Origin: Saccopteryx bilineata
Lineage: Eukaryota; Chordata; Mammalia; Chiroptera; Emballonuridae
Direction: 5' to 3'
Length of the DNA stretch: 64,000 bases
Assembly: GCF_036850765.1 (NCBI RefSeq)
Contig: NC_089492.1
Coordinates: forward strand, 166,902,296-166,966,295
Numbering within the stretch: position 1 is the first letter of the stretch; each line of letters opens with the position of its first letter. Below the pieces are notes generated by a model. It worked only from the letters and a program-made list of their open reading frames with translations. It was not told the DNA's origin and did no database searches. The translations under genes were made by a program, and so were the position numbers. This document shows, one piece after another, positions 1 through 11,756 of the stretch.

Positions 1-1289
1 GCATGTGCTCAAATGTTGCCCAAGGATATGGGTTATTATTCCTCCCCCCTTGGCCAGCAGGGTCTCATCTCTCTTTTCCTTTCAGCCTTTTGTTTGAACA
101 GATGGGATTGGGGAAGTGAGGGAAAGAAAGCCATTCTGTTCTCATTAACTTTCCCCATACACAAACACAAACCTGGGCTTTGGGGACTGGGAGAGGGACA
201 GCTCCCACTGCATCGCTGTTCAGACTTGCTGTACTGAGCTACAAAGGAAGCCAGGCTGAGGACCCATGCTGCCATGTCAATGAGATTGCCAACTAATGAA
301 ATAACATTTATCAATTTTTCATAAATACATTCACAAAAATGCATGCCTATATGATGTAAAACACAAGCAAATATTATATGAATAGAACAAACAAATCTAA
401 TATATATACTATATATAACATTATTTTCAAAAATTTTTTATCATGCATAGTGATATCTTAAGAGTATATATAATATATATTTGTGATGAAGTATAAGATT
501 CTTTTCCCAATTACTTTATTTTCTCTCTATATAATAAAGTTATATTGAGAATGGTGGGGTTCCTATTGTTTCATGCTCTTTTGTTCAGTTGTAATATAAA
601 AATTATTAATAAGGTTTCCAGTTTGGATGGTTGTATGTATGAAACTACTCCTGACCAAAAAAAATGTCACTAAATTTTAAAACTCTAGTCCAAATATTGA
701 AGGCTCTCTCTTTAGGGGTTCTTATAAAAATATAAAACTTTTCAAAATCTATTTTGAGAGAAAGTAAAAGGTTTTATAGAATTAGATGAAAGTGCATTTA
801 CCCTGGTGAGCTAATTCAGTGAAGTGCTAGCTTTTGTTCTAGAGGCTGCCAGTGGTCTGGCCCATTTATTAGATCATATTTGCTTTTAAATCTCCGTCCA
901 TCCTCATTACAATGATGAGGGTGCCGAGGCAAAGATAAACAGAGCCTGAAAAGATGTCCTCTCAGGGCCAGATGCTACCACCTGAGCTCTTGACGCCATG
1001 AGCCCCAAGTCTCAGGAGGGCAAGGAACAGAAGAAAACTGTTGAGAAACAGCTGTGTTTATACTTCATAGCACATCCACACATTCAGAGAGCAGTCTCAG
1101 AGGACTCAAATGTGACTTTGGTTCTTCTAGGATGGCCAAAAGTGTGGAATATGCAGAATAAAAATGAGATTGGTAAAACTATGGCAACAGTACAAAGACC
1201 AGGTTATGGGGGTTCTTTTAGGGGAGGGAGGGATGAATATAAAGGTCACAGAGGATTTTTAGGGCAATGAAACATTCTCTATGCTATCA
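1..1289. other. AT-rich intergenic DNA, no gene seen
   Basis: I see no convincing coding sequence. The short open frames lack codon structure or any protein family I recognise. The stretch 360-560 is rich in TATATA runs. Around 840-940 there is a weak resemblance to a MIR core (TCCTCATTACAATGATGAGG), too degraded to call. Confidence 0.6.
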
Positions 1290-1860
1290 TGATGGCGGAT
1301 ACATGTTATTCTATGTTTGTCAAAACCCACAGACTGTAAACCACCAAAAGTAAACCTTAAAGTGTGGACTTTGGGTGATGGTGATTTGCCAATGTAGGTT
1401 CATCAATTATAACAAAGGTGTCACTGTGGTGGAGGATGTTGATAATGGAGGAGGCTGTGTGTGTGAGGGCAGAGGATTATATGGGAAATGTCTCTCTCTC
1501 CCTCTGAGGCAGACTTTGCATTCATCCTGAACAGGATCCACCCAGCAACCCCTGTCTAGTGCTGATGCTTGAATCAACAAAGCTGTCCTTAGCACCTGGG
1601 GTGGCACAGGATCCAGTTGAGCCACTGGCCGCTGGAGGAGAAGGAGAGAAGGGGGAGAGGGAAGGGAAGAGAAGCGAATGGTTGCTTCTCCTGTGTGCCC
1701 TAACTGGGGATCGAACCCAGGATGTCCATACACTATGATGATACTCTATCCACTGAGCCACAGGCCAGGACTGGGAAATCTCTGTATTTTCCCCCTCAAT
1801 TTTGCTATGAACTTCACACTTCTCTAAAAAATAAAGTGCATTTAAAAAAGAAAAGAAAAG
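1290..1860 (+). mobile_element. Old L1 3' end (L1M type), split by a SINE
   Basis: The text resembles the 3' end of ancient mammalian L1 (phrases such as GGACTTTGGGTGATGGTGAT and GGTTCATCAATTATAACAAA) and ends in AATAAAGTGCA plus an A-rich tail near 1830-1860. A tRNA-derived SINE interrupts it from about 1490 to 1771. The L1 text resumes afterwards with GGGAAATCTCTGTATTTTCC. The subfamily was recognised from memory and not checked by alignment. Confidence 0.6.
1490..1771 (-). mobile_element. tRNA-derived SINE, older Ves-like subfamily
   Basis: Read on the minus strand, it starts CCTGGCCTGTGGCTCAGTGG (A box region), followed by the B box GGGTTCGATCCCCAGTTAGG, a pyrimidine-rich stretch and a unique body. 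Flanking TGGGAAAT copies at 1482-1489 and 1772-1779 look like the target duplication. It sits inside an old L1 3' end. Its body (TGATGCTTGAATCAACAAAG on the minus strand) differs from the long young SINE family and matches the copy at 34298-34612. Confidence 0.75.
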
Positions 1861-1947
1861 TCTGCTTTTAAAAAAATAAAATGAAGTGGTATTTCTCTGA
1901 TGAAATCCCCAAACACGGGGAAATATTTATGTCAAAAGGCAACAGTG

Positions 1948-2325
1948 GGCCCTGGCTGGTTGGCTCAGCGGTAGAGCGTTGGCCTGGCGTACGGGGGACC
2001 CAGGTTCGATTCCCGGCCAGGGCACATAGGAGAAGCGCCCATTTGCTTCTCCACCCCGCCCCCTCCCTCTCTGTCTCTCTCTTCCCCTCCCGCAGCCAAG
2101 GCTCCATTGGAGCAAAGATGGCCCGGGCGCTGGGGATGGCTCCTTGGCCTCTGCCCCAGGCACTAGAGTGGCTCTGGTCATGGCAGAGCGATGCCTTGGA
2201 GGGGCAGAGCATCGCCCCCTGGTGGGCAGAGCATCGCCCCTGGTGGGCGTGCCGGGTGGATCCCGGTGGGGCGCATGCGGGAGTCTGTCTGACTGTCTCT
2301 CCCCGTTTCCAGCTTCAGAAAAATA

Positions 2326-2353
<28 letters not shown>
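1948..2353 (+). mobile_element. Long tRNA-derived SINE (about 390 bp) with poly(A)
   Basis: The tRNA-like head carries an A box (TGGCTCAGCGG) and B box (GGTTCGATTCC), then a CTCTCTGTCTCTC pyrimidine stretch, a GC-rich body with two tandem copies of a GAGCATCGCCCC unit, and a pure A tail. Perfect 14-bp target duplications AAAAGGCAACAGTG flank it (1934-1947 and 2354-2367). The long A tail and perfect duplication indicate a young insertion. Open frames across it are SINE artefacts, not genes. Confidence 0.92.
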
Positions 2354-2361
<8 letters not shown>

Positions 2362-2514
2362 ACAGTGTTTCTAGGATAAACAATCCTTCTTGTTCTGTCA
2401 ACATGTTCTTGCGGTTTGTTACAAACACAAATTATTTCATTCATTTCTTTATACTCAAAGAAACTTAAGCACAAAATGTTCCAAGCCTGAATCTATGATC
2501 AAAAAGAGAAACTA

Positions 2515-2873
2515 GGCCCTGGCCAGTTGGCTCAGTGGTAGAGCGTCCACCCAGCATGTGGAAGTCCCGGGTTTGATTCCCAGTCAGGGCACACAGGAGA
2601 AGTGCCCATCTGCTTCTCCACCCCTCCCCCCTCTCCTTCCTCTCTGTCTCTCTCTTCCCCTCCCGCAGCCAAGGCTCCACTTGAGCAAAGTTGGCCCGGG
2701 CACTGAGGATGGCTCCATGGCCTCTGCCTCAGGTGCTAGAACAGCTCTGGCCACAACGGAACAACGTCCCAGATGGGCAGAGCATCGCTGGCTGGTGGGC
2801 GTGCCGGGTGGATCCCGGTCGGGCGCATGCAGGAATCTGTCTGACTGCTTCCCAGCTTCTAACTTCGGAAAAT
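2515..2873 (+). mobile_element. Long tRNA-derived SINE, same family
   Basis: It has the same head (GGCCCTGGCCAGTTGGCTCA), pyrimidine stretch and body as the copy at 1948. It has a single copy of the internal GAGCATCGC unit and more mutations. It ends near AACTTCGGAAAATT with no A tail left, so it is an older copy. No clear target duplication was found. Confidence 0.85.
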
Positions 2874-3859
2874 TATTCTTTATTAGCAAGTGTTAATTCA
2901 TGAGCATGGTATTCAAAATAAATGAAAGCAAAATATTTCCTCAACTATCTAGATTATCTCAAAATATGTTGTTATTTAGTTAGTATTCTATTAAGGAAAA
3001 AATAAAAATGGACTCTGTTGTATGTCATAATTGTTTTCTGCTGTATAGGAAACAAAAAATCCCCAAAACATAGATTTGAACTTTCACTAGAAAATCTTGG
3101 GATATCTTTTTACATTTTTATTTTCAAAATTGGCTCAGAATGACAATGACAGAGGGACATGTGTATAAATTGGCTCAAAAAAAAAAAAAAAAAAAGCCAG
3201 TGATTAAAAGCAGCCGATCCCATGGGGCGTCCAGCAGGGCGCTGCAGGGGTCAGCCTAGGGGTTAGTCCTGTTTAGTATTTTTATTAACTAATCTGAAGG
3301 GGGAAGGGAGACTGCATAAAAATGAAATCTGCAGATAGCTATTCATTACAGAGGAGGATTTGCAGGCCCCAGGAGGAGCAGGAATGAGATTCAGAAGTTC
3401 ATTGGGAAGGGTGGTCAGAGGACAAAGAAGGCTGGAAGGCAGGAAAAGGGGGAGTCCAAGGGCGGTCACTCCAGGGCGGTTTTGTGAGACATCCTGGGCA
3501 GGGGTTTGACAGCATCCTGGTCGTTAACACAAGTAAGTTTTACCCCTGCTTGTTGAGGGACTTCATCCCTTTAGGTGTTTAGAAAGCAAAGTAAAGGTCT
3601 CTGTGATTGTCTTTAGATTACTGGGTTTAGTTATAGGAAGACAAGGGGAATTTAAATTGGGATCTCTGCCCTTAGCGCGGCAGGTCCCCCGGAGTGGTGA
3701 TTTAAGGCAGATGGGGGATTGAAAAGACCAGAACGCGGTGAGGTCTGTGCCAGTCTTCATATGCACAGGGAGCCCAGGTCCCCAGAGCCCGTCACTCTGT
3801 GCAGCTTGGCTCCTGAGTGCGGTTAGCACAAAGCCCACTAGCCTGCCTCCCCTTCCCAG
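2874..3859. other. Intergenic, no gene seen
   Basis: This is unassigned non-coding DNA. A pure A run lies at about 3178-3195. The purine-rich stretch 3290-3460 gives open frames on both strands but no recognisable protein. Confidence 0.55.
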
Positions 3860-4035
3860 TGGCCCACTCCTTGTTTCAAGTGCTGCTCTGAAAGTTCTAC
3901 AAGTATGTATTCAGCCTCCCTTATTTCAACAGAAAAGCCATCATCAACCGATCAGATCCCCCCTTTGCTCCGTATGCCCCGTGGCTCCCTGTTGCCTGTA
4001 GGGATTAATATTCCTTGGCCTAAATCTGGTTGTCT
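3860..4035 (+). mobile_element. Possible L2 fragment
   Basis: The stretch GCCCCGTGGCTCCCTGTTGC followed by GATTAATATTCCTTGGCC resembles the L2 phrase for 'tggctccccatcgcc...ccttagcctgg'. It is short and degraded, and was called by eye only. Confidence 0.35.
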
Positions 4036-4119
4036 CCTAAAAAGTGGATAGGTTACTGCTCAATCCCAGGGATCAGATGGGCTCCAAATTGCATGACTCA
4101 CCAAATGCCACTTTCAACT

Positions 4120-4240
4120 ACCAAATGGGGAATAATAAGAATATCTGCCTCATCGTGTTGTTCCAAGGGCTAAATGAGGTGAGCACATACAAAGTGCTTT
4201 TATTGGCTCTGGCTCTCTGTAAGTGCTCAATGGATGCTGC
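4120..4240 (+). mobile_element. MIR SINE fragment
   Basis: It matches the 3' half of MIR: AATAATAAGAATATCTGCCT, then a GGGCTAAATGAGGTGAG core, AAAGTGCTTTT and GTAAGTGCTCAATGGATG. This is an ancient mammalian SINE, degraded as expected. Confidence 0.7.
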
Positions 4241-4744
4241 CCGCAGCTTTTCATTTGTCAAAACAATTCACAATCTATCCCCAATATCACTTTATAAAAA
4301 GTCTTTCGAAGTAATCTTTCTTGTTTTATTTATGGTCTGTATTTTATCACCCAGAAACTGATATTTCCAGGAAAATACTTAATCTATATAAATTTTTCAT
4401 ATAAAAGTGCTATTTTCATGTAGAGGCTTGGTGACCTGCTCCATGTTCTAAAGGTACTGGTGCATGTGACTCCACCAGGCTCACTATGGACTAGATTGTT
4501 GTATGACATACTCCGATCTCAGCCGGCTTTCCAGCCTCGTCTTTTAAGCCCCCTCTTCCCCAAGCCGCAAAGCCTGCCTTCCTAGCACATCTGACCACTC
4601 CCCTTTGTCCTCTTCCCCACGGGCAGGGAGACCCTAGTGAAAAACACCTCGGGTTTTCAGGTCTGTGTGTGATACTGTTTCCTATGTCTTTCTAATGCTC
4701 CTCACTTGGAGGGAGAAAAAACCCCTCATTTATTCTCTCTAAGG
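4241..4744. other. Intergenic, no gene seen
   Basis: No recognisable element or coding exon. Confidence 0.5.
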
Positions 4745-4980
4745 CCCAAACAAGATGACACCTCTTCTGGGAAGCCCTCCCAGAACTATTCTGCTCTGCT
4801 CCTTCTCTGAGAAATGGGTCTCTTTTTCTGGGTTCCCACCATTATACCTCCCAGCATACCTCTTTTTTGTCTCCATCTCTGTCATGAGAATTCCTGGGGA
4901 CAGAACTGTGTCGGAGTCAACCTACATTTCAATTTCTTGGCACTGATAACCATAGTAAGTGTTGCCCAAGTGTTGTAGTT
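4745..4980 (+). mobile_element. L2 3' region fragment
   Basis: The order of phrases (GGGAAGCCCTCCCAGAAC, then ACCTCCCAGCATACCTC, then CTGGGGACAGAACTGTGTC, then ACCATAGTAAGTGTTG) follows the 3' end of L2 LINEs. Divergence is high. Confidence 0.5.
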
Positions 4981-5975
4981 GAGCTTGCTAAATTTATGCA
5001 CAGAAGTTGTTCTTGCCAGAGAAAGGAAAGAAAATGCAGGAAATCCAAGCAACACCTAGGGAGGGCAGCTCTGAGCTCCAGAGCAATGAGAGCCTGTTCT
5101 ATGTACCAGGACTCCCCTGCTGGAGAGAGAGCGTGGGCACCAGTAGCTTCTAAATCGACCATAGAACTGGGGGCCTTTTGCCCACGGGAACTGGGTCCAG
5201 TTGCCACAGAGAAGTGGAGTGAGAGTCCAGAATGCAATTTCACAGTCAGAGCCGCCTGCCTCCCCCACTCTCCGTGGCATCTGTCCTGGGACAGGCGCAC
5301 AGACTGTGTAATCAGGCTCAGCTGGTGATCTGGGCACTGCCAAACAGACACACGACTGAATCACCTCCCTGTCCCAGGCAGAGTGGCCTTCCTGACGAGG
5401 GTTAAAACCAGTGATGGTGGAACAAACAAAGGGAAGTGGCAGCTGCTCTGTACACCTGGCCAGGGGACCACTCCCAACCCATCCTCAGTCACCCACAGAC
5501 TCTCTAATGCCACGCTGCTTAATGAGGATCGGGCATCTCGGAGAGAAGGTATTTGGTGCCAAAGTTCCCGTTAGAGGAGGAAAATAAAGTAAGGCTATGG
5601 TGACAGCGGAAGGGCCAGGCCAGTTTCCTGCCAACAACTCTAATATTTATTTGCCCATGGCAGGCCAAGTGAACTTGTGTGGCACAATGTGCCTCAGTTT
5701 ACTTCTTTTTTAATTGACAGGAATGCACCCTCATAACTAAGCTGCTGCTGATCAGACCTTTTTGTGAAAGAAGATTCCGTTTCTGTTTCTGCATGTGTGA
5801 TCTTGGGAGACTAAAAGCGACCTTGCAGTTATGGCCAGAACCATGTGAGTTCATGAGCTGTGGGATAGAAAGTGCCTCATAAAGGAATGAAATCCAGGAA
5901 ATCAAATAATTGCCTAGGAAAGGGACACGTCTGAGGGTTGGACAGAGACAAGAGCCTGCTCTATTTCATGTGATA
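4981..5975. other. Intergenic, no gene seen
   Basis: The DNA is moderately GC-rich with open frames on both strands (for example 4929-5364), but no domain, splice pattern or family resemblance. I see no exon here. Confidence 0.5.
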
Positions 5976-6300
5976 CTTGCTGAGTGCTCATGTGTCAGGT
6001 ATATACTGGGCACTGAGGATGCTGGGGTGAGCAAAAGCACCCGGAAACTTGCCCTTGCTTGGGGAAACTTACAGTTAAATAGACATTAAACAAACCTTCC
6101 CATGAGTCAATGCAAAATTGCATCTCTAAGTGCTGTGAAGAGTTTTATGGGAGTGGTTAGTGGGGCTCTTAATTTGGCTAGGACAAGTCACTGAGAAAGG
6201 AACAGCTGCATTGAGAACTGAAGGATGTGTGAAGTGAACCCCAGGAGGAAGGAAAGGATCAGCATTTCAAGCTGCTGGAACAGCACGGGTAAAAAACAGC
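5976..6300. mobile_element. Possible ancient LINE-type repeat
   Basis: GAGTGCTCATGTGTCAGGTA with ACTGGGCACTGAGGATGCTG and the later TGAGAACTGAAGGATGTG resemble a widespread ancient mammalian repeat ('tgccaggcactgtgctaggcactgggga'). I could not fix the family or orientation. Confidence 0.35.
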
Positions 6301-7660
6301 TTCTGCAGTTGCAGGAAATGGCAGGTCTTATAATTCACTGCATCAACTATTGCCCGGTTCACATACTTTATTACTATAGGTCTTTTGTATAGTGGGAAAA
6401 TTGTGGAAAGCAAGGTTGCATTCTTCTATGCAGGTAGGTGATGAGACAGAGGTCTTCCTGAGTAGGATGTGAGCTTCCCCTCTTCCTGGGGGCTGGAGTA
6501 GGTCCTGTGTTTCACTCAGCTGTCTGGCTAATAGAAGCAAGGTCAAGATGTCCTGATACAGCTCTTGGGAGATAGATGGCAAGACAAGCAGGATTGATCC
6601 AGGAAGTGGTTTTAGACAATGCCTGTGACCTTGCATCATCTGTAGCTGTCAGTTATTATCACAATGATGCTACAAAAGAAGTCAGCCCAGCACACCAGCC
6701 TTTGAGTTCATGCTCACGGTCTGTGGTTTTTAACAGTTTACAGTTCAGCTGATATAGAATGGGCTACTTGGGACACTCTGCTTCAGGCTGTGAGGCCACT
6801 GGGCAGGGCTTCTGGCTTCAGGTAGAGTTCAGGTTGGTTCCAGGTGTCATACAAGGGGTCCAGGCTGAAGACACAGTGCTACCCAACTTGTGTTTTCATG
6901 ACAGATCACTGGATATAGAAGGCAGGCCATGCAAGCACACTTATAGCTTGTGTTCATCTCATGTTCATTAACATTCCCAGGGTCAAAGGAAGTCACACAG
7001 CCAAGGTCAACATCAATAAAACAGGGATATATTCTAGCCACAGTGGGAATGGGTAGGGAATGAATATATGCTGAACAATAATCCAAATTCTCATACCATC
7101 CTTATGACCAGCATGTGGTTAATCTTCGGATCAGAAACCGATGTTCTGGAAAGTCACTATTTATATAGTCTGCTATTGCTTCCTCTTTTGTCCTCCCTTA
7201 GTATTTAGTTAAATTCTTTTAGAAAATATCAGTTTGTCTCAGATGTGCTGTGAAGAACCATGGAAAATGATTTTGTTCCCCTTGGAGCCTGAGCTTTAAG
7301 TGGAAACTGATGTTCCCTGGGGTAAGAATCCCAAGAGGGAGGGAGGTAAGATTCCAGGGCAGGTTTCTAAAAGTCCATATTCAGCGGCCCCTCCCTCAGC
7401 ATGGATTCTACTTTCAGAATACTCCTCTGCTCACTCCTCGGAGAATTCTGGGCTTGGGTCTCATAAGAAAACAGCTTCCCTGTAAGTGCATCCTCATCTC
7501 CTCCAGCAGTTAAAGGGTTGACTATATGGGGATTTGCAGCATAGAAGAGCAGTCAGCCCTAACAGATACAACTATAGCCTAACAGATACAGCGTGCCATC
7601 CATCCTCTACCAGCATGCGTCTGGTTGCCTTGTCTCCAGCAAGACAAGACGCCACAAGCA
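6301..7660. other. Intergenic, no gene seen
   Basis: No recognisable gene or repeat family. The short open frames look random. Confidence 0.5.
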
Positions 7661-7674
7661 TTGCTAGTAGTTCT

Positions 7675-8007
7675 TTTTTTTTTCTTTTTTCTTTTCAGAG
7701 ACAGAGAGAGATAGATAGATAGGGACAGACAGACAGGAATGGAGAGAGACGAGAAGCATCAATCATTAGTTTTTCATTGCAACACCTTAGTTGTTCATTG
7801 ATTGCTTTCTCATATGTGCCTTGACCATGGGGCTAGAGCAGACCAAGTAAACCATTGCTTGAGCCAGCAACCTTGGGTCCAAGCTGGTGAGCTTTGCTCA
7901 AACCAGATGAGCCCACGCTCAGGCTGGTGACCTCAGGGTCTCGAACCTGGGTCCTTCACATCCCAGTCCAACGCTCTACCCACTGCGCCACCGCCTGGTC
8001 AGGCATT
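7675..8007 (-). mobile_element. tRNA-derived SINE, second family
   Basis: On the minus strand it reads GCCTGACCAGGCGGTGGCGC, then an A box, a B box (CCCAGGTTCGAGACCC), a body containing CTCATCTGGTTTGAGC and CTCATATGAGAAAGC-type text, GATA and CTGTC repeats, and an A tail (T run 7674-7686). Target duplications TTGCTAGTAGTTCT (7661-7674) and TTGCCAGTAGTTCT (8008-8021) differ at one base. The same family is seen at 21305 and more degraded at 55602. Confidence 0.9.
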
Positions 8008-8021
8008 TTGCCAGTAGTTCT

Positions 8022-8324
8022 AAAACCACCAAGGCTGGAAAAGAAAAAACAAAAACGAAAAAACCTGAAATAAAAGAATAAATAAATAAAGCCATCAAGG
8101 CTAGCCTCCTACACCAGGCTTCAGGCATGTCTTCCTGTCTGACCGAGGCAAGCAAACCTCACCACATCTCTGATTTTAGAGAAGGAAACTTTGGGACATT
8201 GTACACACCCCCATGCTGTCCCTGAGAGAAATTGCTGGAGGTGATCGGGTTCTGCCACTAAAACTCAAAACCCTGTTTACCTTTTTGTCACAGAGGCGAT
8301 CCAGACCCTCCCTTGCTCTCACTA
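8022..8324. other. Intergenic, A-rich then unassigned
   Basis: An A-rich stretch (AATAAATAAATAAAG) lies near 8075-8092. Otherwise there is nothing recognisable. Confidence 0.5.
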
Positions 8325-8379
8325 ACAGCCAATGGCTTCAGTGTATGGAAGACTCCTATACATTGAAGCCATTGGCTGT
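8325..8379. repeat. Near-perfect 22-bp inverted repeat, 11-nt loop
   Basis: The arm 8325-8346 (begins ACAGCCAATGGC) is the reverse complement of 8358-8379 (ends GCCATTGGCTGT), with a single G/T wobble position at 8341. The loop is 8347-8357. Pairing stops sharply at both stem ends. As RNA it would be an uninterrupted 22-bp hairpin. It could be a template-switch inverted duplication, a small-RNA hairpin, or chance preservation; nothing in the sequence decides. Confidence 0.9.
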
Positions 8380-8404
8380 AAAGGAGTCCTCCTTGAAGTT
8401 GAAT

Positions 8405-8640
8405 GGGCTGAAATCACTTGCGGGGGTCCTGTTAAAATGCAGATGCGGATTTGGTGGCCTTGAGATTCTGCATTTCTCGTAAGTTTAGCAGTGAAATGGG
8501 CTATTTCCAATGGGCTGAGCATGGGCTACTGCAGATGCTGAAGAGGGCGTTAAGGGCCCAGGGGTCAGAGGGGGGAGGAGAACTTTGGCTGGATTGGACT
8601 ATAATTGGGGGACCACTGCCTTCCAGCTCCTGCCTCGCCA
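8405..8640 (+). mobile_element. Possible MER5/Charlie-like DNA transposon remnant
   Basis: GTTAAAATGCAGATGCGGAT followed by CTTGAGATTCTGCATTTCTC and GACCACTGCC resembles ancient Charlie-type short hAT elements. It is weak and was called by eye. Confidence 0.35.
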
Positions 8641-9654
8641 TTTGATGGTTGCTGAGGTTTCTGTACTAGGTACGATTCTGTCCAATTTGTGATTTATGAT
8701 TATTGTGACATGCCTAGAAATGAAAGATGTGGTAAGCAGTGCAGTTGATGGGAACAAATTCTAACCGCCCCCCTCCCCACAGACTTTGTATTCTTAGGTG
8801 AACATGTTTCTTACATACAGGGGGCAGATGTGAGAACTCAGTGTTTGCACACTGACCTCGGGTACTGGCTTTGGAAGAATTCACGTGGAGTAATGTAGAA
8901 ACAAGGCACAAGAGTCTCAGCAAGTTGGATGAGAGAGGGGTCCCCATGGAACTGAACCTGTGGGCTCCAGCATCAGCCTGACGCCTCCTGGCCGCGGTGT
9001 GCCCTGCATAGGCTGCGGCCCTCTCTCCTCCTACAGGAAATGAAAAGATTGGACTAGATCCATTTGCTTTGTTTTCTTTATTTTCAAGTAGTGAAAGCCT
9101 TTTGGCAAATGAAATCTAAAGCAGAACCCAATATAAAAAGCAAAGCTGCCCTCACTGGAGCTGGGAGCCTAGGACTTTCTCTAGGCCCCTTACCACTCTG
9201 CGGGGCACCTCTGTGGAAGCCAACAGTTGCAGAGACGGTTTGCCAAGCTCAACAAACCACTGGCCTCAGTGGTTTCAAAGGTCCCTCCTGTTCAAGGCCT
9301 AGGGGGCGGGGGGTCACCTTGTCTGCAAGAGGGTCCCCTAAGACTGGGTGGAAGATTGGGACTGAGCCTACCCTGGAGGAAAGACACCTGCCCCTATGTA
9401 AAAGGCTTGGGCCCTTCCTTTTGCTCTTCTACACACCACTTCAGGTTTTTAGGGATAAAGAATGTAGGTTTAAATCCTAAGCATAGTATACTATTCATAA
9501 ATCTTTGGTTGCAAGGGACCAAACAAGTTTGTTGCAGGTTTAGCAAAAATTTATTGGCATATGCAAGCCAACCTCGGAAAGGACAACTGATCTAAAGATG
9601 ACTGGAATTAAAGACTCAAAACTTGTCTTTCTGACCCTTCTCTTAGCTCTGCTT
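8641..9654. other. Intergenic, no gene seen
   Basis: Open frames near 9064-9595 overlap in two frames with no recognisable protein. I treat this as non-coding. Confidence 0.5.
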
Positions 9655-10060
9655 CTGTGATGTGTGGATTCTGTCTCCACCTCCTGAACAGGAGCAGCCG
9701 ATGTCCATCACACCTGACCTTCAGAGCTCTCCTAGTCTGGGTCCGTGTGTGTTCACAGCAGTACTGCCCACAAAGGCTGCTCACAGCCTGCACTCCAATT
9801 AGACTGTCCCTTGCTTTTTGCTTTTATCTCCCTTGCCTGGCATATTCTTTTCTTCCTTCTCAGCCATTCTAAATTCTCTCCATTCTTCAAGGGTCAGTTC
9901 AAATCTAACCTCCTCTGGAAAATCCTCTTCATTCAACTTGTATATTCTTTCCTTTCCCAGACAGAGAATCACCTATATATACATTCAATGGTGCATTGGC
10001 AAATGTTTCACAACAGCTCTCCTGAAAAACAAACAAATGCTTTTTGAGTTGTCAATTTCC
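9655..10060 (+). mobile_element. L2 fragment
   Basis: The text follows an L2 3' body: TGCTTTTATCTCCCTTGCCTG, then CATTCTTCAAGGGTCAGTTC, AAATCTAACCTCCTCTGG and AAAATCCTCTTCATTC. Divergence is high. Confidence 0.55.
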
Positions 10061-10389
10061 ATGGTATAAATACTCCTACCATAGTCAACATGACATCACT
10101 GAATGTATTGTTGGAAAGATGTGCAATGCCACACTGAATTATAGAATTTTCACTATACAGACACACAAGATATAAATAACAACAAAAGCATATGTATTAG
10201 CAAAGTGTGGCAAAATAATTAGAAAGTTTATGAGGTTTGAGTATTTAACTTTTAATATTACTTATTTAATTTTAAGTTTATATAATTCAATTTTTAATAT
10301 TGACTGTATTCAATAATCAGCTCACAATAGTTCTTGAAAAATTAACATATTTAGTTTTGTGTTTTCTAGAACTTCATTTAAATAGCATG
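10061..10389. other. AT-rich intergenic, no gene seen
   Basis: Very AT-rich (TTTAATATT-type runs), possibly old L1 text, unassigned. Confidence 0.45.
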
Positions 10390-11091
10390 TAGTCCTTTGT
10401 ATCTGCCTTTGAGGTTTTTTTTCATGCTGTAGCATGTATCAGTAGTTTGTTACTTTTTACTGATGGGTATAGTCCATTGTATGACTAATACCCAAGTTTT
10501 ATCCCTTCATAATTTTGGTTTGTTTCTAGTTTTGGGTTGTTATTCATAAAGTTGCTATAAACATTTGTGTACAGGTCTTTGTGTGGCCATGAGTCTTCAC
10601 TAGCCTCAGATAAATATCTAGGAGATTGTTAAGTTGTATGATAAGTGTGTGTTTAACTTTAAATAAAGCCACTAAAATGTTTTTCAAAATCAGCTTACCA
10701 TTTTGCATTCCTACCAGAAATGTGTAGGAATTCCAGTGGTGCCATGTGTTCTCTAAGGCTTAGTGTGGTCAGCCTTTATACTTTCAACCTTTCTAGCAGG
10801 TAATTAATAATATTCTATTCTGATTTTGATGTGCACTTCCCTAATGACTAGTGTTGTTAAGCATCTTTTCATGTGTTTATTTACCATCCGTTTATCTTTG
10901 ATGGAGTATTGATTCAAATCTTTTGCTCAATTATTAACTGGGTTGTTTACTGTATTATTGAGTAGTCTTACTATTGGGTTGTGAGAGTTATTTATACAAT
11001 CTGCATGCAGGTTATCTGTCAGACGTGTAGTTTGCAATGTTCTCCTAGTCTGTGGCTTTCATTTTCTTCCTGGTATTTTTTTGTTTGTTTT

Positions 11092-11476
11092 GTGTTTTTT
11101 TGTTTGTTTTTTTGTATTTTTCTGAAGTTGGAAACAGGGAGGCAGTCAGACAGACTCCCTCATGCGCCCTACCAGGATCCACCCGGCATGCCCAGTAGGG
11201 GGCGATGCTCCGCCCATCTGGGGCGTTGCTCTGTTTGCAACCAGAGCCATTCTAGTGCCTGAGGCAGAGGCCATAGAGCCATCCTCAGCACCTGGGGCCA
11301 ACTTTGCTCCAGTGGAGCCTTGGCTGTGGGAGGGGAAGAGAGAGACAGAGAGGAAGGAGAGGGGGAGGGGTGAAGAAGCAGATGGGCGCTTCTCCTGTGT
11401 GCCCTGGCCGGGAATCAAACCTGGGACTCCTGCATGCCAGGCCGACGCTCCACCACTGAACCAACTGGCCAGGGCT
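11092..11476 (-). mobile_element. Long tRNA-derived SINE
   Basis: On the minus strand it begins GCCCTGGCCAGTTGGTTCAG and has the B box GGTTTGATTCC, the body with one GAGCATCGC unit, and an A-rich tail interrupted by C (seen as T/G runs 11080-11120). It lies inside an antisense old L1. Target duplications are obscured by the T-rich flank. Confidence 0.85.
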
Positions 11477-11756
11477 CTTTTTGTGAATAGCAAAGTTTTT
11501 CATTTTAATAAAGTCTAATTTATCAACATTTTTTCCCTTTACGGATCTTTCTTTTTGTGTGTTATTTGCCCATCTGAAAGTCACAAATATTTTCTCCCAC
11601 ATAACTAAATCTATCTTTTCAGCTCTTATATTTAAGTCTATGAGGCATTTCTATTTAATTTTTAGTATGGTGTGAGGTGAGGTATGAGGTTCATATTTTG
11701 GCCTATGAATATTCAATTTCTTCAATACTATGAACTTTTTAAAATTTTTCCTTTTT

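Noticed and set aside
1948..2030. tRNA genes at SINE heads
   Set aside because: The A and B boxes belong to tRNA-derived SINEs. No cloverleaf with proper anticodon arm was seen, and each is joined to a SINE body and A tail.
1881..2468. 195-residue open frame
   Set aside because: It reads through a SINE including its poly(A), giving a run of lysines. It is a repeat artefact.
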